The notes: generated from the letters alone by a model not told the origin. Positions 1 through 11,567 are shown, counted from the stretch's first letter. The stretch is 64,000 nucleotides of DNA from Fulvia fulva (GCF_020509005.1 NC_063012.1:5952001-6016000); one strand, 5' to 3'. Translations and numbers: made by a program.

Positions 1-585
1 CCGCTCATACCACGTACAATTGGCCTCTTGCAGGACCTTGGGAACCAAACAAGTCTCGAGGCCGCGACGCAACGATACACGACATCTACCAACAGCCTGA
101 CTGCGCATCTCGCCAGTCAGAGCAGGAGCTTACAGGCACTGGTGCAGACACTGTACCCCATGTTCGCTTTCACCGCACCTTTGGATCCGGCCATCATCGA
201 AGAGACCCTTCCCTTGGTCGATGCACTCTCGACCGAGATTCCACAGCCGGATGTGATAACCCTGCAAAAGCTTCAGAAATTGGACCGAGAGACGGCAGAT
301 GTGGTGCATGCCCTGTCCCAGCTCACCGACACACTTCAAATGGGCAAACAGAGCACAGCGGCCGCAGCGCGACATCTCCGCAGTACACAGACTCTGGTCG
401 AAGATCTACGCCTGGAACATGAAAGAGCGGATATAGCGCGGCATGAATTGACGAAGAGCGATTGGGAGGATCGATTGCGAACTCGTTGGTGCGCAACAGA
501 ATGCAAGGACATCATATCTGGCTTCGAAGATAGATGCAATGCTTTGCGCGGTGATTTGGAACAGGCGATTCAGGCTGGAGCTTGA
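1..585 (+). CDS. 3' end of a coiled-coil protein gene (partial at window edge)
   Basis: The frame is open from the first base to a TGA at 583-585, giving about 194 residues, so the gene starts outside the window. No internal methionine near the edge is an obvious start; the open frame simply continues leftward. The visible part is polar and helix-prone: stretches of Leu/Gln/Glu/Arg/Lys with heptad-like spacing (for example around LQALVQTLYP and VEDLRLEHERADIARHEL) suggest coiled coil. A short Pro-rich break (FAFTAPLDPAIIEETLPLVD) lies about residue 50. There is no signal peptide, membrane segment or catalytic motif in view. I do not recognise the family. The length and helical character would fit a scaffold or complex subunit, but that is inference only. 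It is codirectional with the next gene, with about 1.2 kb between them. Confidence 0.72.
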   Translation, partial: PLIPRTIGLLQDLGNQTSLEAATQRYTTSTNSLTAHLASQSRSLQALVQTLYPMFAFTAPLDPAIIEETLPLVDALSTEIPQPDVITLQKLQKLDRETADVVHALSQLTDTLQMGKQSTAAAARHLRSTQTLVEDLRLEHERADIARHELTKSDWEDRLRTRWCATECKDIISGFEDRCNALRGDLEQAIQAGA

Positions 586-1811
586 CGCTTGTGGCGGAGA
601 GGAAATCGATGTGAGAAAGATAAAGATACCCCTGTTATTCGCACGTTGACATTGGCTTTTTGTTTTGGCTGCTACCTCTTATGATGGCGCATGATGGAAA
701 GGGAGAGTGGCCTGGACTGAGAGGTTTCCCGTAATCGATTACCAGCTGGCTGGCTAAGGTTTAGAGCTGGTGCTTGGACTGGCACCTTATCAGATATGAG
801 TAGCTGTTATTGCCATGGCGGTGCACTCGACAGCAGCTGTAACACAATTTCTAATGTCTCTTTCTTCTCGAGGGGCACCCGAAGTGAGTCCATCTGTTGT
901 TTCCTCGGTGCTTTCATGGCGTCGTGTTCACCTCCTCGTGCCCATAGCCAGCCCAACCTTTGCCAGCATCGATGCTAACCAGGTTGCGGTTCTTCTGCTC
1001 CCGCATAAAACCGTCCAATAAGACTCGTTGTAGTGCTGCCTCCATGGAGCACCACCTGCTGGAACCAGCTGATACCAGGAAATGGAACAAGGATTTCGTC
1101 TGACCGGAGAGGTTCACTCATGATCAATTCCAAAGATCGATCTCTCGCATACGGTTGCTTTCTCCCCAGCCTCGAGAGACCAAGTCGACAGAGTCGGCAA
1201 CCTCGTGAGACCACAGAGCCCGGTCTCTACAAACAAGACGCCTTGGAAATATCTGGAGTAGTTGTCTCGCAATACATACCTGCCGGCTCCGTCTGTGGTC
1301 TCAGTGTCCGAGGGCCCCGTCAGCTGAGGTCACGGGCGCACCAGGGAAGCTGTTCCTGCCGCCATAACTTTATTGGCTCTTAGCGCTATGCGCAGCTGTG
1401 ATTCGTTCCTACAGCGCTAATCCTGCAGCTCTGCTTCGCTCGAGGCTGAACAGGATTCCCACAGTGCAGCGAGATAATCGTGACGGGTCTGCGTGTCGCG
1501 CGGCAGTGTACCGTAATGTGCGTGGCCTGTCGTGCATGGAACATCTAACGGCACATTGGTAGTGCTTGTACTTCATCCCCTGTACTCTTCTCTCCTTCTA
1601 CTTCTTCTTCTAGCCAAAATGCTTCGATGTAAGTGAGACCCACGGCGCCTTGGTCGAGCGACGACGACGACGACAACGAGAGCAGTGCCGGCTTGACCCA
1701 CAGGACGCGCAGTGCGCCGTAAGCCACCGACTGCAACCATCGGACCTCGAGAGGTACCACGAACGTGCGAACATTCGCCAGAAGAGTGCGAGATCGCTGC
1801 GTACAAACACC
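586..1811. other. Intergenic region with a pyrimidine-rich leader upstream of the membrane-protein gene
   Basis: No ORF here has protein-like composition. From about 1,570 the plus strand becomes CT-rich, typical of a fungal transcription start region. An ATG at 1,619 in a good context (CCAAAATG) is followed within seven bases by a strong donor-like GTAAGT (1,629-1,634), so a short upstream ORF or a 5'-UTR intron is possible. Nothing else recognisable is seen. Confidence 0.5.
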
Positions 1812-2815
1812 ATGGCGAGGATCTGGTTTGCGCGGCAATGGCGGTGGCCGAAGGTCATGGCGGCCCTTTTGGCTGTCGAGTTCCTCTTGACTGTCGGGTG
1901 CTTGACATTGACGGGCATCGCCCACCCGAATACATATCGAACGAAGCTCTGGCAAAATGGATCCGACAAAGGCTTCAACAGTGCACCGAACTCCATCCTC
2001 TATGCCTATGCCAACTGGCAGACACCGCATACGCCGATAGTGTGGAGTCACTAGTGAGACTGCCGTGCCCCAGCAGACGATGCATCACTGACAGTACCAG
2101 CATGACGACCTTCAACGTAGTGATATCACTGTTGAGCATGTTCATCTTGCTTGTGAAAGCTTCAATGTACGTGCTGCATTGCTTCATCCCGGCTCTGAGC
2201 GTCTTTGTACACGCCCTTCTGGTCGCCCTGTACTGTGTCAGCATATACAACCAGTCACGACCCGATATGACCGATCTGGAAAAACCATCGCCCGGCTTGC
2301 CTTGGTATATCAGCAAAGGATGTAGCTATGCTACGCCGGGCAATCATGGGTATTGCATGCAAGCGCGAGCGACCTTCGCTGTAGTCATTGTCATGATGTG
2401 AGTAGCGACTGTGTACGTTATGGCTTCGAGCTACAGCTAATGAAAGAGCAGGGTACTTTTCGCCACGTACCTTTTCTACTCCATATGGAACCTGTGGCCC
2501 ACGGCGGAGGAGAAGACTGCGCGAGACGCAGAGTACGAGAGTGATCTCGAGATGAAGAAGCTTTCCATGTACGGCTACGAAGACGACGATGTGAGCAAAG
2601 AAGAAAGGCGAGAGCGAAACAGGCAACTCTTCTTGAACCTGCCCAAGACGCCGAATACACCTGGATTCGGGGATCACAACCCAATGACACCTAGGACGAC
2701 AGCGTTTTCGCAGCTCAATGGCGGAGAGCTGCCTTATACTCGCAGTACAGGCCCGAGTGGCCCACTGCCAGTCAGGGAGGATATGACCTTTCCGCCGCCT
2801 CCAGATGGAAGGTGA
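1812..2815 (+). CDS. Fungal integral membrane protein of unknown function, three exons
   Basis: I build exons 1812-2053, 2095-2397 and 2452-2815, total 909 nt, 302 residues. Intron 1 (2054-2094) starts GTGAGA and ends ACAG after CACTGAC. Intron 2 (2398-2451) starts GTGAGT and ends GCAG after GCTAATGA. Both keep one frame. The ATG at 1812 sits in a good context (CACCATGGCG) and opens directly into a hydrophobic helix (MAALLAVEFLLTVGCLTLTG). Further hydrophobic helices follow in exon 2 (VVISLLSMFILLV; FVHALLVALYCVSIY), at the exon 2/3 join (FAVVIVMMVLFATYLFYSIW), giving about four membrane spans. A conserved-looking WYISKGCS...YCMQA segment, probably an external loop, lies before the last span. 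The C-terminal ~90 residues are charged and Pro/Thr-rich (TPNTPGFG, TPRTTAF), likely cytosolic and disordered. This layout matches a widespread uncharacterised family of ascomycete membrane proteins; the function is unknown. Confidence 0.8.
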
Positions 2816-3698
2816 TGCTGGAGCGTGGGGGCTGCCGAGCAAGGTGCGATGAAGAGGTGCAGATTAATGTGAAGTCGAAAGTGATACCCGTGTGTACATA
2901 TCCAGAACGATCAACGACTCTCTTGTACCAGCTGTGTCATAATGTTGTATGCGAACGAGCACATTTATTAACAAAATGTGCTGTTGGCGGTTGTGAACCT
3001 CCAAAGGTAAGCGTAGCGGAGTGGAGCTCTCTACCAACCCTTCTAGACTGCAAAGTAGCGTGCGATCCACGCTACCGCTACCCGACGTACAGTGCTTATT
3101 ATACGACGACATAGGCGTTAGCGACGAGTATATGTTTGCGAGTTCGCCAACAGGCACAGTGCGGTAGGTCACGTGACCCTAAAACTTGAAAGTTGACCAA
3201 ATCAGAGCGGGCGCCAAGGCTAGTTCAGGGCTGGTATAGAGCTTCACTCCCTCGCTGACGCCTCACCTACGTACTCGCAAGCTCGTACTCCGGTGTGGCT
3301 AGCGCTCGGTCGCTACGCTTAATAATTGCCGTTAGCGTAACGTGGTGGGGCCAAAGTGTTTTCCATACTAAGGCTCGGCTCGTCACAAGACATTGCAAGA
3401 CAGTCAAGCAACGCACCTCACACTTTCCACATCCACTCTACGCCGGATTCTCCCTCGACAACTGCAGATCCACTAGCAGCACAGTATCCTGCTCCCCACG
3501 CAGCACCGCAGGCATCGCTCAATCGCGACTCACCGCCCGGGGCACCAAACGACAGTCTGCCTCGAACACCAACCGTCTCCGTCACCATGTGCACATAGGG
3601 CCCCTTCCAGCTTGCAGCGTGGTGTACCACGCTACCATGTTCACTCCAGCATCACATAGCAGCAGCATCACGATTACGCACACGAGACGGTAGTTAAC
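2816..3698. other. Intergenic region and LOS1 promoter
   Basis: The 880 bp between the membrane-protein gene and LOS1 contain no reading frame with protein-like composition. The last 250 bp are C-rich on the plus strand, as expected for a fungal promoter and leader. No recognisable regulatory site is claimed. Confidence 0.45.
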
Positions 3699-6600
3699 AT
3701 GGATTCACAAGTTGAGAGCGCCATCGAGCTTGCGTTCAATCCCACCACCGACCAAAGCGTCAAGGCGCAGGCATACGACTTCCTCGCCCAGTTGAGGGAG
3801 GCTCCAGATGCCTGGCATGTATGCCTGACACTGTTCATACGGCGTCCCACGCCCTCGGAGGTGGTGCGGCTAGTGTGCCTAGAGATAGTCAACACAGCTG
3901 TGCAAACACGACGGCTGGATCAGGCAGGACTCAACGATGTGCGGCACAGTCTGATGGAATACATCCAGGCTCGGTACACCCCAGGCTCCACAGAAATCGA
4001 CACACCGCCCATTCAGAACAAGCTCACCCAGACCATCACCTATCTGTTCACATTTCTGTATGCTTCGGACTGGACCACCTTCTTTGACGATTTCATTGGT
4101 CTGGCAAGCGCCGAGGGTGATTCAGGTGGTGTCGCAACGGTCATGTTCCTGCGTATCCTCAGCTCCATCCACGATGAGATTGCGGATGTGATGATTCCAA
4201 GGACACCAGACGAGCAGAAACGAAGCACGGAGCTGAAAGATTTGGTGCGAGTAAGAGACGTCAACAAGATCGCAGCAACATGGCAAGAGCTGTTATCGCG
4301 GTGGAGACAGTTAGACCTTGGACTGGTGGAAATGTGTCTGAGAACAATCGCAAAGTGGGTCAGCTGGATCGATATTTGGCTGGTGATCAATGAGAGGATC
4401 CAGACTGCTCTGTTGGAAATCGCAGGCCAACAGGGTACATTCAACGCAGACAGTAGAGAGGCAAGAGCAAGAGATGCTGCCATCGACACCTTCACCGAGA
4501 CTGTAGCCAAGAAGATGCCGCCCAACGACAAAGTCGAGCTGATCGGCTATCTGAATCTTGGCGGTATTGTCGGACAACTGGTATCGAGCACAGTGCTCAC
4601 CGATCTTCGAACGACACCAGACTACGACACCGACCTTGCCGAGACAGTTGCGAAGCTCGTCAACAATGTGATCTTTGACATTGTCAAGGTCCTGGATACC
4701 GACAATGTGGACGAACAAACGAGGTCGAAGGCCGATCAGCAGTTGCAAAACTTCATCCCTCATCTTCTGCGGTTCTTTGCGGATGAGTATGATGAGATAT
4801 GCTCTGCGGTAATCCCCTCTCTGACAGACCTGCTCGCCATGTTCCGCAAAGTGGTTCAAAAGTCAAAATCGGTCCTTCCGAGTCATTATGCCAGCTTGCT
4901 TCCACCCATTCTAGACGCCATCATTGCAAAGATGAAGTACGACGAGACTGCGTCCTGGGGCGATGATGACGACCAAACCGACGAGGCCGAATTCGAGGAG
5001 TTGAGGAGGCGCCTGCATGTCTTGCAGCAAACAGTAGCAGCTGTGGACGAAACACTCTACATCGATACGTTAACCAGAGTTGTAGCCAGTACACTCGGCA
5101 AACTCTCTTCGAACGATGCCGACCTGAACTGGCGAGATCTCAACCTTGCATTACTGGAGATTCACCATTTCGGCGAGCTTGCCATCAAAACCGGCGGTAT
5201 ATATCACAAGAGCAAGCCCACCTCCGAGGCCTCGACTAGACTAGTGGAGATGATGTTCACGCTTGTGGACTCGGGCCTGGCTTCATACCCCCATCCTGCG
5301 GTACAGCTGCAGTACATGGAGATATGCGTTCGTTACGTTCAATACTTCGAGCAGAATGGCAGTAGTATACCCAAAGTACTGGAAAGCTTCGTCTCGCTGG
5401 TGCACAGCAGCCACAAGAAAGTACGCCTGCGGTCCTGGTACCTGTTCCAACGCTTCGTTCGACATCTGCGAGCGCAACTCGGCGAATTCGCTCAGACTGT
5501 GGTTCAAGCCATTGCCGATTTGCTTCCGATCAAGGCAGAGCTGCCAGCTGATAGAGACGACGATGATGCTTCTTCTGAGGATAATACACAGTCCTCAGAT
5601 GCCACGTTCCAGAGTCAACAGTATCTTTTCGAGGCTACTGGACTCGTAGCATCTACTCAGAACGTACCGGCCGCAACCAAGGTCACCATCGCGAAGTCTG
5701 TCATTGGCCCTCTTGTCAGCGATCTCAATAATCACCTGTCGGCTGCTGGCAACGGAGACGAGAGAGCGGTACTGCAAACGCACCACATCGTCACTGCTCT
5801 TGGCTCCCTTGCCAACGGCTTTTCGGACTGGACACCAGGTATTTCTTCCGGCGGACCGCCAGCTGCTGAGGTCTCACAAGAATTCGTGGCTGCAAGTGAC
5901 AGTATCCTAACGGCCCTAGAAAGCTTGAAGCAACACTCCGAGCTGCGAGCTGCTTCTCGACATGCATTCTCACGTCTACTTGGCGTCCTCGGGGCTTACG
6001 TTCTGCCACAACTGCCTCGTTGGATCGAAGGACTACTCTCTTCCGCATCATCAAATGACGAGATGGCATTGTTCCTCCGAACTTTAGGTCAAGTGGTGTA
6101 TGGCTTCAAGACCGAGATTTACGATATTCTTGATCAGCTGCTGTCGCCACTGTTCCAGCGAGTTTTCAGCGGCCTATCGCAAGATATCACAGGAACTGAT
6201 GACGAGATTCAGTTGCGTGAAGTCAGGCGCGAATACCTCAACTTTGTTCTGGTCATTTTGAACAACGACCTAGGCTCCGTGCTGGTGAGTCCAGCGAACC
6301 AAGGCATGTTCGACACGTTCATCGCCTCAATCACCCGCTTCGCTTGCGATCCCTCTGACCCACAGAGTGCACGCCTGGCTTTCTCAATCTTGACCAAGTT
6401 GACGACCACATGGGGAGGTCCCGACATATCCCTCGATGCCGCCCCACAACCTGCGCTCCCAGGCTTTGACAGTTTCATCCTGTCCCAGTTTGCGCCGCTA
6501 CCCTGGTCCTTGATATCTGCTACCAACTTCAATGCAGGAGACGCTCAGATGCGAACTTTGCTGCAAGAAGCTGCAAATCTGCAATGGACGATATTGCGTA

Positions 6601-6755
6601 AGATCGGTATCGCGTACCAAAACCAGCTCGGCAACGAGCTTAGGACTCTTGGTGCCGGAGATGATGGTGTGCAGTCTTACTTCACCAGTATCGGCGGTGA
6701 TATGGTGAACTTCAGAAAATTCATGGTGTCATTCCTGTCTGGTGCGAAGCGGTAG
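3699..6755 (+). CDS. LOS1: tRNA exportin (exportin-T, Los1/Xpot family)
   Basis: A single uninterrupted ORF of 1,018 codons, the usual length for fungal Los1. Exportin-T is a karyopherin-beta that binds mature tRNA with Ran-GTP in the nucleus and carries it through the pore, releasing it when GTP is hydrolysed. The N-terminus (MDSQVESAIELAFNPTTDQ, then KAQAYDFLAQLREAPDAW) is the helical importin-beta-like start of the family. The segment around residues 175-205 (LKDLVRVRDVNKIAATWQEL) is characteristic of exportin-T, and the rest is a chain of amphipathic helix pairs (HEAT repeats). Two acidic linkers are visible, around residue 420 (DDDDQTDEAEFEEL) and residue 620 (DRDDDDASSEDNTQ). The C-terminus ends FRKFMVSFLSGAKR, consistent with a complete protein. 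The ATG at 3699 follows GTTAAC, and no upstream in-frame extension is needed. It lacks introns, unlike its neighbours. Confidence 0.93.
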   Translation: MDSQVESAIELAFNPTTDQSVKAQAYDFLAQLREAPDAWHVCLTLFIRRPTPSEVVRLVCLEIVNTAVQTRRLDQAGLNDVRHSLMEYIQARYTPGSTEIDTPPIQNKLTQTITYLFTFLYASDWTTFFDDFIGLASAEGDSGGVATVMFLRILSSIHDEIADVMIPRTPDEQKRSTELKDLVRVRDVNKIAATWQELLSRWRQLDLGLVEMCLRTIAKWVSWIDIWLVINERIQTALLEIAGQQGTFNADSREARARDAAIDTFTETVAKKMPPNDKVELIGYLNLGGIVGQLVSSTVLTDLRTTPDYDTDLAETVAKLVNNVIFDIVKVLDTDNVDEQTRSKADQQLQNFIPHLLRFFADEYDEICSAVIPSLTDLLAMFRKVVQKSKSVLPSHYASLLPPILDAIIAKMKYDETASWGDDDDQTDEAEFEELRRRLHVLQQTVAAVDETLYIDTLTRVVASTLGKLSSNDADLNWRDLNLALLEIHHFGELAIKTGGIYHKSKPTSEASTRLVEMMFTLVDSGLASYPHPAVQLQYMEICVRYVQYFEQNGSSIPKVLESFVSLVHSSHKKVRLRSWYLFQRFVRHLRAQLGEFAQTVVQAIADLLPIKAELPADRDDDDASSEDNTQSSDATFQSQQYLFEATGLVASTQNVPAATKVTIAKSVIGPLVSDLNNHLSAAGNGDERAVLQTHHIVTALGSLANGFSDWTPGISSGGPPAAEVSQEFVAASDSILTALESLKQHSELRAASRHAFSRLLGVLGAYVLPQLPRWIEGLLSSASSNDEMALFLRTLGQVVYGFKTEIYDILDQLLSPLFQRVFSGLSQDITGTDDEIQLREVRREYLNFVLVILNNDLGSVLVSPANQGMFDTFIASITRFACDPSDPQSARLAFSILTKLTTTWGGPDISLDAAPQPALPGFDSFILSQFAPLPWSLISATNFNAGDAQMRTLLQEAANLQWTILRKIGIAYQNQLGNELRTLGAGDDGVQSYFTSIGGDMVNFRKFMVSFLSGAKR

Positions 6756-8397
6756 ATAAATCGAAGTGAGTTATGAGGTACAGTTGCGTTGCATGAAAAG
6801 CGCTGTAAGTATCGAGCGTCAAGGAGTATATCGGCGATCTATGGCTAGGAAAGAAGATACCCAGGGTACCTTTGGTAGCGTGAGATAGCATTCAGTCAAT
6901 GAATAGATTGAGTGGACGGTCGACGATCGACGATCGCGCCCATCTTGTCGTAGAGAACCGTTACAAAGACACACCGCATCAACCTAGTATCGCTATCCTG
7001 CAATATGCACTCGAGATAGCAGCAGGCATGTTTGCGCTTTTGACGCTCGGCCCAATGCCATCGAGAAGGGCGACATTGGGCTGGATCGCTGCATGCTTCT
7101 CGAGAGCATAGGAAGCACCACCAGTGCCGAAGACACTACTGAATCCTTGCAAGGTGGAAAGAGGCAGACACAACGCCTCCGTGTAGCCACCAGCGATAGT
7201 AGAATATTGGACTGCGGTGTATCTTATAAGCAACGCTTTGCATGACAGGCTTATAGCATCTTTACAGCCGCATGGTTGAGGCGAAGAGCGTACAAACCTA
7301 AGTTGGAAGTGCGATCGATTATGAGCCCCTTGTTAGACCAGGACTTTGTTCCGCGAGTTTACAGTGCACATGATCTGCTTCTGTTCTACTCTGGCGGTTA
7401 GCGAGCCCATTCTGTTGAAACGATCTGAAGGTCGCAGGCACCTCGACACAGCCGACGTGCATACGCTGAGTACAATTTGCCCGCCGGTCTTTGAAACTCG
7501 TCGACTCGATTGTTCCATCACCGTGGACACCTACATCCTGCAGACTGGTAGAACCAGCTTCCTCGCGTTACAGGCCTTGACGCTCCATTAAAGCAGACGA
7601 CCGATGAGCAGTGGAGCCGTGACTACCCCAAGAAGATTGCCAGCCCGGTATAGACGATGAGCCGATGCGCCAAGGCATATGCGTGGGCCTCGACGCCTAA
7701 TCTCGAAGATGCCTGCAGTCAATCTATTGTGTCGACGTAAAGGTGTGTTCCACCGACGAGCGTCTGCATCTTCGAGATTGCAGATCCGGCCGCTTTAACA
7801 GTCGTGGAACAACACACGCGACGTCCATGTGTCCAGGTGACACGTCCACGACACAGGAGAGGATCCATGGGGCGAGTAGCGCTGAGGGGCTGCCGGTATC
7901 CCTGCGTGCAGCGTGGCAGCGTTCCAATCGACATCATCACCTCCTGCACCTCTCAGTCTCTGGATCGGAGAGTCGGTCCAGATTTGTGGTAGCCATCTTG
8001 TGGTGTCAGGTGTGATACCCGTTGGCGGTTGTTGAAGAGTCTCGTTGATCATCTATGATGTTTCTGGCAACTCCTCGACCATCGGAAGAATACCGACACG
8101 ATACTGCGTTCTCAACGATTCTGCATCTGGGAGCACAAGTTCTACGTGCCCGAAACGCTGTCATTCACAGTATCTCTGAAACTGCAGCATCATGCACGCA
8201 GGACGACGGAGGGTGGCAGGCCGTGTCGGAAGACATTGATAGACTGTACCCGCAGTTACTGCCACAACGGTTGCACACCCAGGTTGGATGCGACCCCTAG
8301 CAAGCTTCCCTGTCGACAATCGTCTCTAGGCAGTGGACTCGCTGGAGGACTGTTTGGCGGAACGCGTGTGTTGCTGATGACGTACAAGGTGTTGCAT

Positions 8398-9099
8398 TCA
8401 ATTTCCGTGGGATTGGTCGGAGTTTTCTCTGGAGCCATATTTCCAGCGAACATCCACGAATAGAGACAGTTCCTCGCGCCGATGCTCCAAGACATCTGCA
8501 CCGCGGGTGGTACCCTTAGCATGGGCTACGCCGCCATGGCCTCGAGGTAGCGTCTCCACGACGCACTGCCGCAACGCACACCGAACAGCAGACTCCACCA
8601 GGGCGTTGAGATTGACTTGGGAGCTATTGTTAGGCGTCGTGTTGCCTCGCAGCGCGCAACTTTCTGTGTGAAAAGGACCTGAGGTATACGAGGTGGGCGG
8701 TACCGAGAGGATTGGGGGCGCGACGCCGAGCTCTCCGCTGTGGTTGAAAGAAGGATGAGCAAGTCCGCGCGCTTCACGTGCAGTGCGCGTGAAAGTCTGC
8801 GTTGCCGGTAGATCCGCTAGCTTTAATTGAGGCGCATTCGTGGCGAGGCCGAGGCGCCGATCGCTGGTCACGATGAACCTTGTCCTGAGCATGGCACCCA
8901 TGAGGCTGGTCGTGATTCGCGTGTGCAGCTCGCAGGATTGAGGGAAACAGTAAACTATTGGCGACATGCCGCGAGCCCGAAGGCGTGGTGCGGACAACCG
9001 TGTTCTGCACCAGCGCATGCTGTAGAATTCGTCCTCTGCGTGTAGCATGAAAGGAGTGGCGATGGCTGATGAGAGTGTTCCTGGCTCACAGGTTGGCAC
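8398..9099 (-). CDS. Doubtful orphan ORF (233 codons)
   Basis: This is the longest open frame in the gene-poor region. The translation begins MPTCEPGTLSSAIATPF and has one helix-like stretch (NALVESAVRCALRQCVVETL), followed by an Arg/Glu-rich tail. There is no recognised domain, signal peptide or membrane segment, and the amino acid mix (Ser, Thr, Arg, Ala, Pro) is close to what non-coding GC-rich DNA gives. No intron is required. The frame length is somewhat greater than expected by chance in a stretch this size, so I list it, but I would not call it a gene without transcript support. Confidence 0.15.
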   Translation of the reverse strand: MPTCEPGTLSSAIATPFMLHAEDEFYSMRWCRTRLSAPRLRARGMSPIVYCFPQSCELHTRITTSLMGAMLRTRFIVTSDRRLGLATNAPQLKLADLPATQTFTRTAREARGLAHPSFNHSGELGVAPPILSVPPTSYTSGPFHTESCALRGNTTPNNSSQVNLNALVESAVRCALRQCVVETLPRGHGGVAHAKGTTRGADVLEHRREELSLFVDVRWKYGSRENSDQSHGN

Positions 9100-9280
9100 A
9101 TGTCACATGTAGCTTCTTGAAACCAGAGCGACGATGATGAGCGGCGGCAAGCAGCACGATCTACACGCCGCGTGCCGCGCTCAGCTCGAAGGCGTTGCCG
9201 AGCCCTCAGCGGCGTGCACTCTTCAGTTGATCTCGCAGACGTCGTTCGCCAGGGTGCATCTGCCATGCTTGATGGACATC

Positions 9281-9325
9281 TGGCAAGACCATCTACTAGC
9301 AAGACCATCTACTAGCAAGACCATC
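9281..9325. repeat. Short tandem repeat, 16 bp unit
   Basis: Almost three head-to-tail copies of a unit reading roughly CTAGCAAGACCATCTA. It lies in the gene-poor region and overlaps no supported gene. Confidence 0.75.
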
Positions 9326-10308
9326 CTCTGTGGACATGTCACCTTGTCGCGGACATCTAGCAGATAGCGGCACTCTCTCCGAGCACCGTCCCTGGAACTA
9401 GAAGCCTTGCACTTTTCTGTCCCATGTCCGCTGCAATCAGCAATTCTGAGGGGGTACGTGTACTGGATGAACGGCGAACGCGTCCAGAGCCACTGAATCG
9501 ATCGTTTCATCGGATATTACCGCGCCTTCCAATAGCTCTACCTGACGGCACATTGCAAGCCATTCCTACGACGAAAATGTACTACAGAGTGCAGTGTCTC
9601 GTGTGTGATGAGCTGCCCGTCATGACGCTGCACACACAAAGATCACTTCCAGAGTCGTCGCCCAGCCAGCATCTTCACCACATGCAGGTGACACGCGGGA
9701 TCCACCTGGCATGCTTTGACTGGACGCTAGCATGCCATGCATGCTAGTCCTTGCTCTGCCACGCTTCGGGCGATCGACATTGCTGCAGCCTGCAGGCCTG
9801 CACGGCACGGCATGATCCAACACAACGTCGCGTCGCTTAAGCACAACCTTGCAAAGTCCCCTCTCAAGGCTCTGCACACCTGTACAGTACACCTACCAAG
9901 AATTCCAGATAGCCTCTGTGCTTGCTCGTCAGCGGCCACTGGCCAGGCCAAACGCTGCCCGGTGGACCTCGCGCACGCCTGACTGCGATTCCGTGAAACC
10001 TCCTCCACCCACCTGCGCCGACCGCGTGCGGATGGCGTGGCAGCCCGGCAGCCCGAAATGATGACGGGAGCCGCTGTACGAGCGCCCGCGATCTTCTGGC
10101 GGGCCCCTCGCTGCTTAGCGGCACCAAGTGTTCAAGTCCAACAGGGCGCACCTGCAGCTGGTCCAATGACATCTTCCGACATCCTGTCGTCGCCGCCGCC
10201 CCCCAGTCGTAGTGTGCAGCACTGCTGCCGATCATGAGGAGGTGGCCGCAGACGCAAAGCTTCGAAGCTTTCATGCAGGCCAATGGCTCACATCATACGC
10301 CGTCTTTG

Positions 10309-10337
10309 GGGCGTGGGCGTGGGCGTGGGCGTGGGCA
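10309..10337. repeat. GTGGGC hexanucleotide microsatellite
   Basis: Four to five consecutive copies of a GTGGGC/GCGTGG hexanucleotide. It is simple sequence with a strong G bias on the plus strand. Confidence 0.85.
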
Positions 10338-11567
10338 TGCGTGAAGAAGACAATGCCTCGTGTCTGACCAGAATCAGGCTGTAGTGCAGCGTGCTAGAGC
10401 GCATGGTGCTGAGTCTAGGCAACGGGCGGTGGGGAGCGGCGTCTGGCGAACAACGAGATGATGCGAGTCGAACCCTTTCCACCACCCCACCGCGCTCCAC
10501 TTGGACCGGGTGTCAAGGACCCTGCCAGTGCCAGCGACTCAAGAATCTTCCGGCCCAGGTATCGGCGGCACTGACCGCGACGCTTTGGGACGCATCACCG
10601 TCCGGCCATCATCACGGGCATGGGTGATGGCCTGCTGCGTGTTTAGCCAGCGCCCTGCTGCTCCACTCCACACCCACATTCGCATCCTGCACGGCGTCCA
10701 GCCGTAGTCGCGGCTTCATGTTGCAGATAGAACGACAGAGCAGCAGTGTCGTCCAGCTACCACCGGAACATCTGCTGCCCATCACCAGCTTTGCAAGAGC
10801 CACTCCGTCTGCCCAGCAGCCGACGGCATTGCAGAGTCTATACAGCCGCCGACGACACCACTAGGCCATCCTTCGTCAACTTTCAGCGTCACAGTCCTCC
10901 GGAGGGTCGTGACCGTCTCGGCGCTACAGGGTGCTTGCCGAGATCGCCAAACTGCTCCTCCTCCACGACTAATAGACTACCACATACTACTACCCAGTCC
11001 TTACTTTCCACCTGTCGATCCTCATCGCATCTCTGACCGACACGCCGACCACCACTGGCCCCTGGTAGACACCACACCACGTCACGTCCCTGAATGGTGA
11101 TGCTCCCGGTGCCGATAGATTAACAGCCAGGATTCATCCGCAAGTCAGCACTCTTAGCCTCGCACAAAGCACGTTGTCCAGAGTTCCTGCGGGACGTTGT
11201 GAACCGATTGCCCATGCGTTGGTCACCTCATTGCCGCCGACAAGGGTTATTGTTCTGGTGCTTCTTTCGCACGCGGCACACTCTCAAAGAGTAGCGACCC
11301 GCTCTCCAAGGTTCTGACTCCTGCTGGGCAAGCCAAACTACGCCATTGCCGACTGCTGTGCCTCAGACCGACCTCCTCCATCTCGCTTGCGACAAGTACT
11401 CGAACTTGACACCACTGTTCGTCACGCTGGACAACCGACTCGCAACAACACACCCAGACTAACCTTAGCCCACCTGAGAGCACCACAAGGACGATCTATC
11501 AGTACCAGGCGCATACTACGCGGCCTTCAGAGCACGACGGCACGCTTACATTGACGGTCATTATCCC

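Larger units (their letters stand above)
6756..11477. other. 4.7 kb gene-poor region between LOS1 and the zinc-finger gene
   Basis: Base composition is normal (not RIP-mutated), but no reading frame here is clearly protein-like and none resembles a known family. All open frames are short and Arg/Ser/Pro/Thr/His-rich, as expected from random reading of GC-rich DNA; the longest (8,398-9,099, minus) is listed separately. The region holds two small tandem repeats (9,281-9,325 and 10,309-10,337). From ~10,950 to 11,480 it is C/T/A-rich on the plus strand, which fits a long promoter and 5' leader for the zinc-finger gene. Long upstream regions are common for fungal developmental regulators. Confidence 0.5.

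Noticed and set aside
1650..2054. Translation of the membrane protein from the earlier in-frame ATG at 1,650
   Set aside because: The added 54 residues are Arg/Gln-rich, leader-like and unlike this family. The ATG at 1,812 has the better context and leads straight into the first membrane helix.
3699..6755. Exportin-1/Crm1 as identity of the karyopherin gene
   Set aside because: The N-terminus, the VRVRDVNKIAATWQEL-type segment and the overall length fit exportin-T; no Crm1 Cys-containing NES-groove motif is seen.
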